A stretch of DNA of 64,000 bases, taken from Trichoplax sp. H2. Its lineage: Eukaryota; Placozoa; Uniplacotomia; Trichoplacea. The translations under genes were made by a program, and so were the position numbers. The stretch lies in contig NOWV01000001.1 in the NCBI GenBank assembly GCA_003344405.1, forward strand, positions 1,240,001 through 1,304,000. Reading direction: 5' to 3'. The notes below the pieces were generated by a model, which saw only the letters and a list, made by a program, of their open reading frames with translations, searched no databases and had not been told where the DNA came from. Shown piece after piece: positions 39,701 to 54,300 of this stretch; position 1 is the stretch's first letter, and every line of letters starts with the position of its first letter.

Positions 39701-42700
39701 TGTATTGTTCAATCATGTAACAAAGTAGTAAAAATAATAAAAATAATCAATGTTACGGTATATTGTATAGTATATTTTAATGCTCCTTTGAGAACTAATC
39801 AACCTTGGTTAAAGCTGGTTACTATTTATGAAGCTGATATAGAACAGAGTCAGCAGACTAATTAGTAGTTCTAAGGGAATAAGATCGTGATTCAATTTGA
39901 ATTACTATTTAATATTTAATTATGTTTCTAATTATATCACAAAATACCAGATGGTATAAATTAAAATATGGTTAGGTGATCGAATAATTTTATGTTAAAG
40001 CTATTATTGAATGTAAAAAACAATCGCATAGAAAAGAGTTGAATTTAAATATTTATAGGTCTTACTGTATGCTAATATAATTGACTGCTCGACTATGCTT
40101 GTACTTATTCTTAGTAATATTACTTATAAAAAATCAAAAAATTAACATTCAAATAATACTATGTCAATACATTAATATTTTTATATATTTGATGAAACTT
40201 TATTCCTGTGTAATTCTAAAGTTTACTTGCTATCAACATTCTATGATAGGGTAACCATCAATTATAATGTACATTGTCATTGTATTGGTAGCGATCAATT
40301 AATAATTAAACCTCAAATGGTACGAGTGCTACGCTATTTTAACAATTTAAGACAATATAGTATGGACTAATTAATATAATTTACAAGTCCATTTATTTTT
40401 AAATTGTCCATTCCTTGCCGATTTGCATCGATAAGATTACGACTTAGATAACAATTAAGAACATCAATATAAGGCCTTTTTAGCCAAATTATTATTGTAA
40501 ATTACTTTTAGATAGAAAATAATTCGATTTTCTCTACCTTTTTTGCAAAAACATCATAATTAATAATTATATATATACGGTCACGTTCATATATACACAA
40601 ATAGAATATTCTGTCGTACAAACCGTAATCCGGTATTAATTCTTACCATTCTAATGTATGCGTATACTTGAGTTGCAAAATAGTTTTACATTATAATGTA
40701 TACAAGAATTTACTCTCAGACTAGGATAATTAATTAAGAAAATTAAAATAAGCTCTATATTCTCACATCTATTTCCGCTCTAGTCGTCAATCAAATAAAA
40801 CAGTTTGTTATCTTTTATTGATGATATTAAGGTCAAGAATTAGATAATGAATGATTTTCTCTAAAAGTCATGACATAGCTTAACAATATAGCGACTAACT
40901 TGTTTGTTAGGTTAAGAACTTTGTCTCCATTAACGTTGTTTTTGACTGTAATAATTTTAGATTAGTCTAGAGGTCAGTCAAATAGTAATTTCTGGCCTTG
41001 TCGGTATTGTATACTGCACACTAGAGGTCCGTCATATGCCATTTTTTCTGACTCTAATCTGGTCTAAAATATTTACATCAATTCCGCAATCCGAGCCGTT
41101 CATGACTAAGAAGCTAGGATTACCGTTTTGAATTTTTATCCGTAATGACCTGTTAACAAATCGTAGCTATATTTAGCCCTTACAGAAAAGCAATATTGTT
41201 GTCATTACTCTATACAAATATGATTGTGACATCCGTAGCTCAGGATATTTGAAAAGTACAATGTTGCTATGTGATAAACGAATTGATCGCAATACTTTCA
41301 AAGTGCAACATCTGTTTATATATGCGATGCAATACAACAGTATACAATTATTTTTCTACAGAATATAAGTGGTATCATTAATTATTGCTTTCTCTGTTAT
41401 ATAACACCTGCATTTAGTTTGTTATCTATCGTGCCGTGGAGACGTTAAGTTCTCTAGTCTATTTTATGCTGTAGTTTAATTCATTCACATAAACCAGGCC
41501 TTGGTGAACTCACTTAGAAGTATTTCTTTGCATAAATTATTACTAGCCTTTTATATCCATTTTACCCGTCTTCATTACACTGTTATTCAAAGAGGGCAAA
41601 AACTGTTGACAAAGAGCTCTTAAAATACGACATACATGTTTTTATACTAAATACAAAATTGTTCAATCGGTATAAAATGTAAGAGAAAATAGAAAATTGC
41701 CGAGTCATTCTTAGCTTTTACTTCGATAGGCCTAAAAAGTGCAATAAATACGCGTTGATCAGGTTCATTGCGTTACTATAACATAGCTATGCCGCCCCTA
41801 TAGCTACAATTATATAAATTGTATGCTGTTCTGTGATTTACAGTACACAAATTTCACGGACATATTACCTACATCAGCACCGTTCATTATCAAATGTTTT
41901 ACTACTTTTAGAGTCAGGCAAACACAACACGACATATTTATATCAAATTCTTGAATTTCAGTAACTTTGCAAAATGAGGATGTTTTGTACTTGACAGTAC
42001 TGTATTCACTACAATTGTGCAATATCCAATAGTTTATCTACGGCATAGTATTGCATAGCCCCATTGAGCTACAAACAAATATTAATTTCTACTGCCTATG
42101 CAAATGTAGATAGCAAGCTAATAAAAAAGAAAACTACTTTTGAATATGATTTTGCGCATCGATACTCTATAGAATTATAATTACGTTGACTCTAGATATG
42201 TGCCTGACGAATGGCTGATGAATGTTTGCACGACGGTAGCATCGTATGATCTGATCGTTGCAGTAGTTAAATAAAATGGATCACCTAGTTATTTTCATGT
42301 TGTTTACGTTATCTTATCCTATCCAGTGCGTTTGTGCTAAGTTAGTTTCTTCTATTGCTGTTGAAGCTATGTTTTAAAGTTCCTCTGTCTTGATTTCCTC
42401 TTGCAATATTACAGCGTTTCTGTGTATTGAGTTGATGCAGCTAATTGAGGTCTGACCATCTTGCTCTTCCTGTAATCTCTGACAAGAGTGCAGCCTGGCC
42501 TTACATTATGCATGTCTATGTATACATATACTGTATCTTGGTATATATGTACACGTATATATATATTCATATGTATAAGCGGCGTATACATAATGTACAC
42601 ATACGTATTGGTTGTAAAATTGTGCAACGTATCCAAAAGCTTTTAAATGGCTTCAACTGAAATTAACTAAATGCCATTAAATCAAGTTAAAGTTTATACC

Positions 42701-43160
42701 AGCCGAGAAATTAAGTATTGCTCTACAAGTAAAATAATATAGAACAAATTCTTGGCCAGATTTGCATTTCTATTACTATATTGTTAATGTCGAAGCTAGG
42801 GATTGGAAGCCCATTACACTATAGAATCAACCATAGTGATTAGAACTGAATAATCTGATATAAAGTCCCCGTGTTCTACCATTCTATAGTAAGTGCAGGT
42901 TGCAGCTTGTGCCATGTGATTATCTGAGGTATATTTTATATAGCTTGTATTTTATGCGTTAGCTTACGTACGCGCATGTTGTAGTCGATAGGGAACGAGT
43001 GAATACTAATGACAGAGCTAAATACGACATCATACTGTCTCCGTATAGCAATTGCCACTGAGTTTATTTATTTATTTTAGTTTTTTGTCATTTTAATGAC
43101 ACGCATAGTATTTAAAAAATTTTAAATATGTAATACTAGATCAGATTCTATGAAATGTAT
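36779..43160. other. Intergenic, no gene supported
   Basis: AT-rich sequence with scattered CAGTAC/GTACTG words. A TA/CA-rich stretch at about 42515-42610 produces overlapping chance frames on both strands. Short frames at 37.6, 39.7 and 41.8-42.0 kb are not convincing. Confidence 0.5.
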
Positions 43161-43169
43161 TTTAAGTTA

Positions 43170-43860
43170 TTTAATTAAAATTAGACTATGTTAAACATAT
43201 TTACTTTAAAGATTGAATACACCAATAGTTATGAAATTTCCTTAGTATAGTGTAGTAACTGTTAATCAAGACTTATCATTGACAGACTTGCGGTTATCAA
43301 TTTATAGTCTGGTGTAGTGAGACTCCTTGCCGCTAATTCATTCAAATTAGACCATGTTAAAGATGTTTATTTTAAAGATTGAATATGTCAACAGTTGTGA
43401 AATTCCTCAGTCTAGTGTAGTAACTGTTCGTCAAGACTCATCATTCACAAACACGCGCTTATCAATTTATAGTCTGGCGCGGTAAGGTTCCTAGTCGCTT
43501 AACTATAATTCGACAATGTTGAACTATAGACTACTAGATTTATCTAATAGTTCATGGTGAAACATATTTTATTTTTAAGATTGAATGCGTCAATAGTTGT
43601 GAAATTTTCTTCGTACAGTATAGTGTAATAACCGTTAGTCAAGACCCGTCATTGACAGACACGCGGATTATGAATTTATAATTTTGCACGTGAAGTTCCT
43701 AGTTACTTCATTAAAATTAGACTATGTTTAATCGTGGACTACTAGATATAACTAGATATAGCTAGATAAATCTAGTAGACCATGGTTCAACATTTTATTT
43801 TGAAGATTGAATGCGTCGATCGTTGTGCCGTTCGCTTAGTATAGTGTAGCAAACACTTGA
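43170..43860. repeat. Diverged tandem repeat, unit ~166-226 bp, 4 copies
   Basis: Each unit contains 'aaattagactatgtt', then 'aagattgaatgcgtcaatagttgtgaaatt', 'tagtgtagtaactgtt' and 'tcaagactcatcattgacagacacgcg'. The 'gattgaat' landmark occurs at 43211, 43377, 43579 and 43805, so spacing grows from 166 to 202 and 226 bp. Extra 'ctactagat' stretches in the later units account for the growth. The array abuts the GTAC-rich region upstream of GLDC. Confidence 0.85.
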
Positions 43861-44002
43861 TGCATGCTAGTATTAAAGTTAGACAATCGGAACTGGAAAT
43901 AAAAGCGTACTACACTACAGTACAATCGCTTTCTGCACAAGACTGTAAAGCGCAAGCGCGTCCAAACTTTGCGGACGCTCTCACCAAAGTCACCATACAG
44001 AA

Positions 44003-44067
44003 ATACTGTACAGTACTGTACACTAGTGCAGGGCTACAATACTGTACACTGTGCAGTATATACTGTA
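44003..44067 (+). promoter_or_regulatory. GTAC-palindrome cluster, distal to GLDC
   Basis: Contains the perfect palindrome TACTGTACAGTA (44004-44015), overlapped by ACAGTACTGT (44010-44019), and a second ACTGTACACTGTGCAGTA block near 44040-44058. It lies about 1.2 kb upstream of the GLDC start. The adjacent sequence is richer in G and C than the surroundings. Confidence 0.35.
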
Positions 44068-44738
44068 GTCGACCGTCATTAGCTGCATGATGACAGTGAT
44101 ATACAACATTGGTTTCTATGGATTTCAGCGCTGAACAAAATACTTGCTATGATCGACAGTTGATCACTATTTTAAGCTGCTGACTACCACTGAGGAATGA
44201 AGATAATATGAGTCATATAATCAATCAAATACGTCATGTTGTCGTTGTTATTCTATTTCAAATTCAAGTTCAAGTTATAAGTTATTAGAATGACAACATT
44301 GCCAGTGTTGGATCTATCTATCTATACTGTGGATTAACCATGACGCCAGTTATAGATTTATTCCTCTTTGTAGCCTACTGTAGAGTGGAATTTGTTTTGT
44401 ATGCAAAACAGTAATACGTATGATACAGTCAATGTGTAGTGAATGAATATCAATAACGATTGCTACATTTGTAGTACAACTTGAACAAGATTGTACTCTT
44501 CCCCTCTCTGTTGTTCATAAAGTGTAGCTTATAAATGATTGATGGTATATCCTCATCATCAATACCGTAATTAAGCCTGCAATTTTTCTCTTTCATAGTA
44601 AAACACTCTCCCGACTCATAAATCAACTGCAGAACGAAAACACCAAACATAGTCCAAAACAAGACGCTATTTAGAAGTGAAACTGGTTTGGATATAAACA
44701 ATCTTTTTCTCTAACGTCATGGCCTTTAGCGGTCGCTG

Positions 44739-45025
44739 ATTGGCTAATCGATCAAACCAGAACATAGATTGATGCGTCATCGGCTTTCCAGTTCTAGTGT
44801 TGTCGCTCTACAGTACAGCAATAACAGGCTCAGGCGAATACAGTACAGTACTGTACATTGTACTGTGCACTGTACACGGTACACTCTGGCCTATTTTCAG
44901 ATTGGTGGATTAGTCAGTACGTTGAGCCGGTTGAGGCACCGGTTGTCGACCATTGATACAAGCGTACAGCGCCCACCACGAGTCCTATATTGGATACAGT
45001 CTTTCTTAATACAAACTGCCATTGG
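44739..45025 (+). promoter_or_regulatory. Putative GLDC promoter: inverted CCAAT boxes and GTAC cluster
   Basis: Inverted CCAAT boxes (ATTGG) lie at 44739-44743, 44901-44905 and 45021-45025. The densest GTAC cluster of the window lies between them at 44811-44887 and includes the 14-bp perfect palindrome GTACAGTACTGTAC (44843-44856). The region is 280-560 bp before the GLDC ATG and has a higher GC content than its surroundings. CCAAT boxes bind NF-Y in animals. The role of the GTAC words is unknown. Confidence 0.4.
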
Positions 45026-45302
45026 TCATTGCTAGCTACAACAGTATATATAGAACGTATGAAATTTTTTTGGATTTATGTATAGGACTAACCAATGCCA
45101 GTGAAAACATTTACGTCAAAGAGTGTTTTTTATTTTTTATTTTTGGAGGGGGTTATTGCTGTAATATAAGGCTATCATTCCATTCTTTAAACATCACCAT
45201 CTGTATTCAATTTGTAAGGACAGTTTGGGAGGAAATTTGCCTACGATAGAAATCGACTTTGATCTTGTAAAAGTATAGCGGAAAACTCACTTGGCTCTCG
45301 CA

Positions 45303-48300
45303 ATGTATCGACTCAGTCGTTACGCTCGTTTGACTACAGCCTTGGTATCGTCGAGTAGAGGCATCGTTCATCAAGGTCGACGAAGATGCGCTACAGAATT
45401 GTCAGTGGAAATGCAATCGGATTCGGCTGAGAGTAGAAATGCAATGGTGGATGCTGGTAAAAAGGGCACTATATATCAATCAGTTCTACCTGCAAGTGAT
45501 TCCTTTATCAGACGCCATATCGGTCCAGGACCACAGGAACAAGCTGCTATGTTACAAGAATTAGGCTTACAGGTAAAAAGCGTACACAACGAGTTGTTAT
45601 CTTGACTGTATTCAACAGCATAGTCTACTGTTTGTCCATGTTATTTTCACCTTGCAACGGCTCAAAAGGACAAGCACTAAATCAACTCTTGGATACCTTT
45701 TCCATCACTGGATACGCACTAACATGAGAAGTCTGTATAAAAAATTACTCCAGCCACTACCATGAACTGTCGTCGAATAAGATAACCCTATTGTCAATGA
45801 ATACAACTAGCACTCCACTATGGACAGTCAACTACAGTAAACATCATCATCATCATCAATCAATGACTTTGTCCAACTGAAACCGAGCACTCTATTGACC
45901 GACAAGAAGTAAAACTTGATCCAACTAATGCAATCCCATCTTAAGCATACGTAGTCAGGAAATGACTTTGATTGCACTACTATTGTAAGCAATTATCTTC
46001 TATTAGAAATAATGGCTGGTCAGCTACTGCACTTTACTTTCCAGGAGTCAGGAAATTAGCCACTTTTATGGTAATGGTAGTCCAAGGTTTCGTAACCGAG
46101 GTCAACTACCATGATTTTATGGGTATTTCTATCAATCCAAAAACTGCGATCACCGTAGCCCATTTCATTACTCTTTAATCGTGCAAAAGATGCCTGATGT
46201 ATTGGATACAGCAATTTCATCTTACAATATCCCATTTCGATATGAAATTTGACACATTCAATAGCATTAGATTACTAAATGATAATAATTTTATTAGTCA
46301 TGATGCAATAGACTCACAATTGGATCTTTCTGTAGTCAATTGAGGAACTAATTGACCTGTCCGTGCCGGAAAATATCCGTATAAATCATCAGTTGAATTT
46401 ACAAGAGCCTTACGGTGAGTACCACAATGGATTGTATCGAAATTTTAGAAATGTCATAGCACTTATCAACCGCTGTATAGTAATTCAACTTTTCATTTGG
46501 ATAACCTCAATGAATACCACCATTTATCCTACATGAGTCATGCATGAATGCTTACACAGTTGTGACTGAAATAAATGCCATAGTTTCTTTTGTAATTGTA
46601 CTACTGTCAATCTGATAACATCTATTACTGCATGCATTTGAACTTCTTACTATAACAGGTATTATTCAACAACACTATTGACACTTCTACACATATTGCA
46701 TCTATATCACCAGATGAACGCAAGCTTTCCCTTAGAATTCAAAAAATTGCAGAAGAAAATAGAATTTTCCGATCCTATATTGGTATGGGCTATGCCGATT
46801 GTGTCGTTCCTAAGTGTATTAGAAGAGGTCTCTTTGAAAATGCTGGATGGTAAGTGCTAAAAATGACGTACAAGCTGAATAGGTAGCAGCCAACTCAATA
46901 CCTAACTCGAAAGTATTCTTGCCAGGAATACTATCACTGCAATACTCTTAACTTATTTTATAGAAGTACATATACAGTAGAAGTAGCCATCGAGAATATA
47001 CAGTAAATACTGACCCTATGCATAAACTTTTATCAGTCGTGTACTTTAAAATTGAATTGAACGAACTTGGCGATAATACAAGCTCAGCGTTACTAATGTA
47101 GTGAGTCATCATCTGAAGCTACAAAATTGAATTTTCCAAATTATAATTCCAAGCTTGGATTGATTTCTATCTCGCAAACAAAAATTGATCAATTTCTTTA
47201 ATAAGCTAGTTATCCTAGGCAAATTAAAATTTTACGGTTATATTAGACATATTTCTTCGATATCCTCCCTGCATAAACAATACAAGAGTAGGCTGACGTA
47301 CAGTACTACAAACCTTCCTTACGTATTAATCTACTATGATTCTGATAAAATTCTAAATTTAGTGTTTATGTGCTGAATAATGCTGCGCTGTTTAATTTAC
47401 TTAATCAAGCGTACAACGCTATACAAATGTTCGAGAACGGCTAACGGTCAGCATTCTTAAACACTGTCACTTCGTATTCTCTGTGTTATAGTATCGCTTT
47501 TATTGGATCTTTAGCACTTTGTTCTAAATTCTAGTCATTAACTATAATTTCGAAGTACTAATGATAAGAACGTAACGTGCATTCCATGCTATACGTATTG
47601 CACCATTGCAAGGCATCAGAAGTATTTTTACCATTCAATTCTTTTAAAGAATGATATCTAGCGTGAATCTCTACAAGTATTACAAAATTGCTCTGATATA
47701 ACATTCTACTATCTGTGTGGTAGGCGATTCTTGATTCATACCAACATAGTTGGCTTTTAAATTTGAAGTCTTTTTCACACTTTGATCGCAACTTTAGTAC
47801 CGTGCTGGTAGCTCATATTGACCCCATTAGTGTAGACGATTTTTTATACTTTTTTTTCGACTTTCCTAGCAGTACTCATGACACCACAATTTTCGCATTA
47901 CCCATACGATATTCTCAATCACTAAATTTATGGCATCATTAGTGATACATAGTTACTAAACCTACAGTATTCCTATTGGCATCAGTTACAAGTATGATTC
48001 CCTTCACTTTATGCTCGACCACGACCAATCATGCTCATCAATACTATTGTGAGTAGAGATACACGTATTGTATGCTTATAATATTTGATTTGCATGCTTC
48101 AAATTATATTTTAAAATTTTTAATTAGGTACTGACAATAATTCTGCTAACATGATGCACAAAAATAATATTTGTTCTTGTCCTTACGACTTTATACAGTA
48201 AATCTTTCAACTATTGATTTAGGATTACCCAATATACACCATACCAGCCGGAAATCTCGCAGGGCAGACTAGAAAGTTTATTAAATTATCAAACTATGGT

Positions 48301-51300
48301 TTCGGATTTAACGGGATTGCCAATGGCTAATTCATCATTACTGGATGAAGGTACAGCTGCAGCGGAAGCTATGTCTTTGTGTTTTCGGTAAGAGCTATTC
48401 ATCATAGGATGCCTTACTTTATTTCTTGGCACATTATATTTTAGATATGTCGTGCATGTATAGAAGAAAGTTATTAATACCCTTGTCCATAAATCGTTTC
48501 TATTCAAATTTTACCAAATTTACAGTACAGAAATATACTACTGCAGGTTATATTTAGTAGCTTACATCAGTTTACACTACACTACAGATAAGCATCGGAT
48601 GTTTTACGGTACATAGTACTGATATAACTTTTAATCTGCTGTTCATCATATGCAGTGCATAAAGCAGCACATTAGAGCAATGTAGCAAATAATTAGTCCT
48701 AATATTCAGACTTCCTTAGGTTTTCAGTTTTCGAACTTGAACCAATACGTATTCATTAATTATATATTGTACCAAGTACATGCATATGTACCATATAGTA
48801 CCTAGGATTAAATTCATGTTGAAATGCGGGGCAAATAGAAGATACTCAAAAGTATTAGACGCTACTCAGCTAGTATAGCCTTCTTAAAAAAGAAATTTAT
48901 ACAAGCTAGGGTTGATGTCATGTAAATGAGTGAATTACTAAACGCTTATATTTTGTAATCCGAATGTTATGTTCAGTTTTTCTAGCATTCAGTAAGTGCA
49001 GTAGGAATTATTATTTAAATAATCTGTGCAACGATAGTACTATAGCTATCGAGATTCTTAAAGATCCAATAACATTTAAATATATTATCATAAACATCTA
49101 ATGTACAAATTTAATGATCCATAATTAAGTACTCAACGACCGACAATTTACACTCGGTATGTTTACATTGAGCACACTGATCTCTAGTACACCTCGATAT
49201 GCACTGCTGTTGTAGCCTATATGGGGACTAAATTAACTCCAATGCTGAGGTATTCGGTGTACTTACGGTGAAGTTCCGCTGATTCAATATTACTGTAACA
49301 CAAGTTCAGCCAAAAAAAACGTTAGGGGGCTACCCTAGCTTCACATAACCGTTCCTAATCAGGAGGCTCGCTAGATATCTCCCAATCGTTTCCGCTTTAC
49401 TATGCATAGGGTTGGACCCTATACAAACTGTATCAGCCGTATCTACGCATTTATAAGGTAGTCAATTATGAATTACTCCAATTATGGGATGCCGATGACG
49501 TCATCGATACAGATGGACATAAGCTTGGAAAGGGCAGCTTCTACCTTTAGTACAGTAGTCCCTGGTTACAGTATATGAATATTACTGCAAAGCCAGATTT
49601 ACGGTCTTACCACGGCATGAGTATACCTTACATTGACTTTTGAGTAGCGACATAGAATGCAATGATGGAAAAATCTGGAGTTATGAATAGCTAGGCTTAC
49701 AGTGATATCAAGCACGCCACTCGGTAAAGGGTAAATTGACTAAATTCTGTTCACTTAATCCCCTTTGCGTATATTATTTCATAAATAAATGCCGATACCA
49801 TTCCGTAATAGCCGCGATATATTCACACTATGGGCAGTAAATAGAAATACTATACTGGAGACTTAACAATTAATATATAACTTAAATTTTTAAACACTAT
49901 TATCGTTATAGGCATTTTATCAGAGATAAACATAAGAACAAATTCTTAGTGGATGAACAATGCCATCCTCAAACTATTGCTGTGGTCAAGACACGAGCTA
50001 GGTTAAGAGAATGGAAATTGACATATTTGCTTTTTCGCTATTGTTTACTATAGTTATTAAGAGATTAATTTATTGCTTGCTTTATTATAGCCCTGTTAAC
50101 GCGAAAGTAATTGTTGGTCCTTATAAAGACTTCGATTTTACTGGCGGTGACGTAGCTGGGGTACTTATTCAGTACCCTGATACCAATGGCGCTGTGTACG
50201 ACATTGAACAGTTGATACAAAAGATACATGAGAATGGGGTTTGTAGTAATTAATAATAATGTTACCTAGTGGACAAACTTTCAAAATCCACCAGCTTATA
50301 CAATTCTTATATGATGAACGGCAGGCATTAGCTGTTTGTGCAACAGATCTTCTTGCTTTAACACTCTTGAAACCACCCGGAGAATTTGGAGCTGACATCT
50401 GCATTGGTAACAGTCAGCGATTTGGTGTTCCTCTCGGTAATATTATTTGCTTTGCAATATGTTTAACTATTAGCTTTAATCTTATAGTTAGCTCTTATAA
50501 TAATGATACTATTTTTACACAAGCTATCTAATAGAAAATATGAAAATTATATTAAAAAGCCTGCTTAAATAGCATATTGTTTTAAAAAGCTCTTGTAAAT
50601 TTTCATAAAAGTGTTAAATTTCTGTGATGTAAACGTAGGTTACGGAGGCCCTCATGCGGCTTTTTTCGCTACTCGAGCAGATATGGCTAGGTTAATTCCA
50701 GGAAGAGTGATTGGAGTTTCTAAGTAAGAAAAATAATATTTTTACGCTTAGATTAAATGACTGTCACTTTCATTTTAAAAGTATTAAAGACTCCTTGCGT
50801 CATATTAACAGAGACACTGAAAACAATCCAGCCTTTCGATTGGCATTACAAACTCGCGAACAACATATTAGAAGAGCGAAAGCAACTAGTAATATTTGTA
50901 CGGCTCAGGTATATAACATAGTGATAATCACTTTAGTAACTAAAATTCATCAATGATCTCTACATTTTACCAATAAATAAATATTGTAAATCTTCTAATT
51001 ATAAATATCCCTGGTATTGAGAGGCAGTCATCGAGTTGCGTAGGAGTTACTAGCAAAGTGATGGTTTAATCTGTTATTTTCGCATCTCTAATGGCATATA
51101 AACTTACTGCAGGCATTATTGGCTAATATGTCAGCTATGTATGCAGTGTATCATGGGCCGAAAGGATTAAAAGAAATAGCTACAAGAGTACACAATGCCG
51201 CGTTATTGTTAGCCGAAGGTTAGATTTTAGCAGTTTTAACTTAAGCCGCATTTATCAATTGTATTTGCTATCTCACTAAGTACAGAACCGTTATTTTATA

Positions 51301-54300
51301 CGCTTATTAGCAATTTTCACAATTCGTTTTATAGACTGTTTCAATTATTAACACCATTTGTTACTTGGATATATTCTTACTGTATTGTATTCAAATATAA
51401 AATAGAATATTAAGTTTGCATTCGATCAAATGAATTATATCACTAAGGTTAGAACAAATCAAATTACTTTTGACTGTTAGGACTACTTCGGGCTGGTCAT
51501 CAAATTCCAGCAGAACCATTCTTTGATACTGTAAAGGTAATTTGTAATATGCATATACGCGTATACATATATCACACACAAAAAGTTTCTAATGTACGGT
51601 ATATGATCGATTTCATTAATGTACCAGTTTCTGTGTTAAAGTTCTCTTAAAAAATTAAATTAAAAATCAGATAACGCTATCCGAGAGGAACTCAACTGAA
51701 ATTATGAAAAGGGCAACCAAATGTAAATTAAATTTTCGAAAGTTCGATGAGACAACGGTACTTATGCTGAAATACGTACATTTTTATTTCTTATTCACAG
51801 TCTCCCTTTCTCCAGATTCAACTTATGTACATAGTATGACATAATTTGGTTTTTAGGTTAGCGTGACTTTAGACGAAACTGTGGACGAAAATGATTTAAA
51901 TGATTTACTTTGGGTCTTTGGCCTATATTACAACGTTGTATGTATTACAGATTTATGGTAGATATTTTCGCTTTAGGTTATAGCAAGATTATATCTTATA
52001 TTTTGCAAAGAAAGTAAATATCCTTTTACTGCTGTTCTAATACATATATATCGGATTGACAGGAAACACTAAGCCGTAAGATTGAAGCTGAAGGCAGAAA
52101 AGTTATCAGTGATGTTGTTGGCGGTCGGTTTGAAAGAGCTAGCCCATATTTACAACATCCTGTTTTTAACACTTATCACACTGAAACCGACATTGTTAGA
52201 TACATGAAACATCTTGAGAATAAGGATTTATCTTTAGTTCATTCTATGATTCCCCTGGTACGCTGGAAACATAGTGATACATACTCAGATAGCTTGGTTT
52301 TAATTCAATTTTAAATAATCTTGTAGGGTTCCTGCACAATGAAACTTAATGGATCAACCGAATTAGAGGTTAGCATTCTTTTTTAAGCTAGGAATATTCA
52401 AACTAACCTGAATTCACAAATCGCTATCTCTAATCTAGCCCTCATCTATGCCTGAATTTTCTGAACTTCATCCTTTTATACCATCGGAACAAGCACAAGG
52501 CTACCGTACACTCTTTAAAGAATTAGAAACAGATTTATGTGAAATAACTGGATTCGACAACGTTTGCTTCCAACCTAATAGGTATAGCTTTGATACTTTT
52601 AATCATACAAATACTTTAATAAGAAAATTTAAATCTTTAACTTAAAAGTCTTTGTTAATTACTTCAATATATAGTGGCGCTCAAGGGGAATATACTGGTC
52701 TACGAACAATCAAGCAATACTATGAATACCATGGGCAAGGCCATCGAAATGTAAGACGTCATTAATAAAATTAACATGTACGTACTCATGTTATGAAATT
52801 ATTTGTTCACGGATGCCTTTTGCTATATTTTAGGTCTGCCTAATACCTAAATCTGCCCATGGTACTAATCCAGCTAGTGCAACTATGGCTGGATTGAAAG
52901 TTGAGGAAGTTGCTGTTGATCAGAAGACAGGATATATTGATATGCTTGACTTGAAAAAGAAGGTTCAATCAATTAATTTTTTCTCATCATAATTGGTGTT
53001 TTGATAAGCTGTCGTATTAAATGAATCATTTATTACTTATCTTCATCTATCTTGTACTGTATTCCGTAATTAGGCTGAAAAATTTAAAGATACACTAATT
53101 TCGTTTATGGTAACATATCCTTCTACGTATGGTATCTTCGAGGAGAATATTCGGTAATTTTTAGCTTTAAATGATAATGCATACTTTTTCTGCCTCTTAA
53201 ATTATTTTTTCTATTGGTTTAAACTTTAGTGAAATGTGTGACTTAATTCATGACTTTGGGGGCCAGGTATACATGGATGGTGCAAATATGAACGCACAAG
53301 TTGGTATATGCCGCCCGGGAGACTTTGGAGCTGATGTTTCCCATCTTAACTTACATAAGACATTTTGCATTCCTCATGGCGGTGGTGGTCCAGGAATGGG
53401 TCCAATTGGAGTGTATGTAAAATTCTTTTTTTTTAAGTTGAACGATAGGTATTAGCATTAGTTGTAATCTTGAATTTGATCTTCAGGAAACGACATCTTA
53501 CACCGTTTTTACCAACCCATCCAATTACTCCTCCCGCTACTGAAGGAGAGTTACACCCTTTTGGAGTGATCTCATCATCAGCATGGGGATCTTCTGCGAT
53601 CTTACCTATATCGTGGGCTTATATTAAATTAATGGGTCGTAAAGGATTAAAGCATGCATCGGAGGTACAGTACTATAATGTGCTATGTTTGACATAATAA
53701 ATTATAACTTATCGCATTCTTGTCGTGTACAACATAGATTGCTATCCTAAACGCTAATTATATGGCGAAAAGATTAAGTAAATACTACAACTTGCAGTTT
53801 ACAGGCGAAAATGGTAAATAACCGACTGACCTTATATTCTCTTACTACAGTATTGCATCGCTATACAATATAAATATTTGATATTGATCTTATTTAAAGG
53901 TTACGTAGCACATGAATTCATACTTGATGTAACACCATTCAAAAGTGTAAAAATCGAAGCTATAGATATCGCTAAACGACTACAAGATTATGGTATAAAA
54001 TTGTATTGACTATTTGAGTAATGATTAGCGGAATTGACTATGCTTGCTAACAGAAATTATCATCAATATCGTCAATTTTACGTAATTAGGTTTTCATGCT
54101 CCTACAATGTCATGGCCTGTAGTAGGCGCTTTAATGATCGAACCTACCGAATGTGAAAGTAAAATGGAAATGGATCGATATTGCGATGCCCTCATTCGTA
54201 AGTCGTTAGTAGCTTTGCATTCTTATTAAAATACTTAAAATGCTATTTATTTACGTCGTCAATGAATTGTGCGTATGCTCAGAAATTCGACAAGAAATAA

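Noticed and set aside
42409-42660. Overlapping frames on both strands rich in Tyr, Ile and His
   Set aside because: They arise from TA/CA-rich simple sequence, which is open in several frames at once.
46621-46713. Earlier acceptor for GLDC exon 3 (at about 46659)
   Set aside because: Using that AG gives a frame that does not join exon 2. The acceptor ending at 46713 restores frame and matches the P-protein family.
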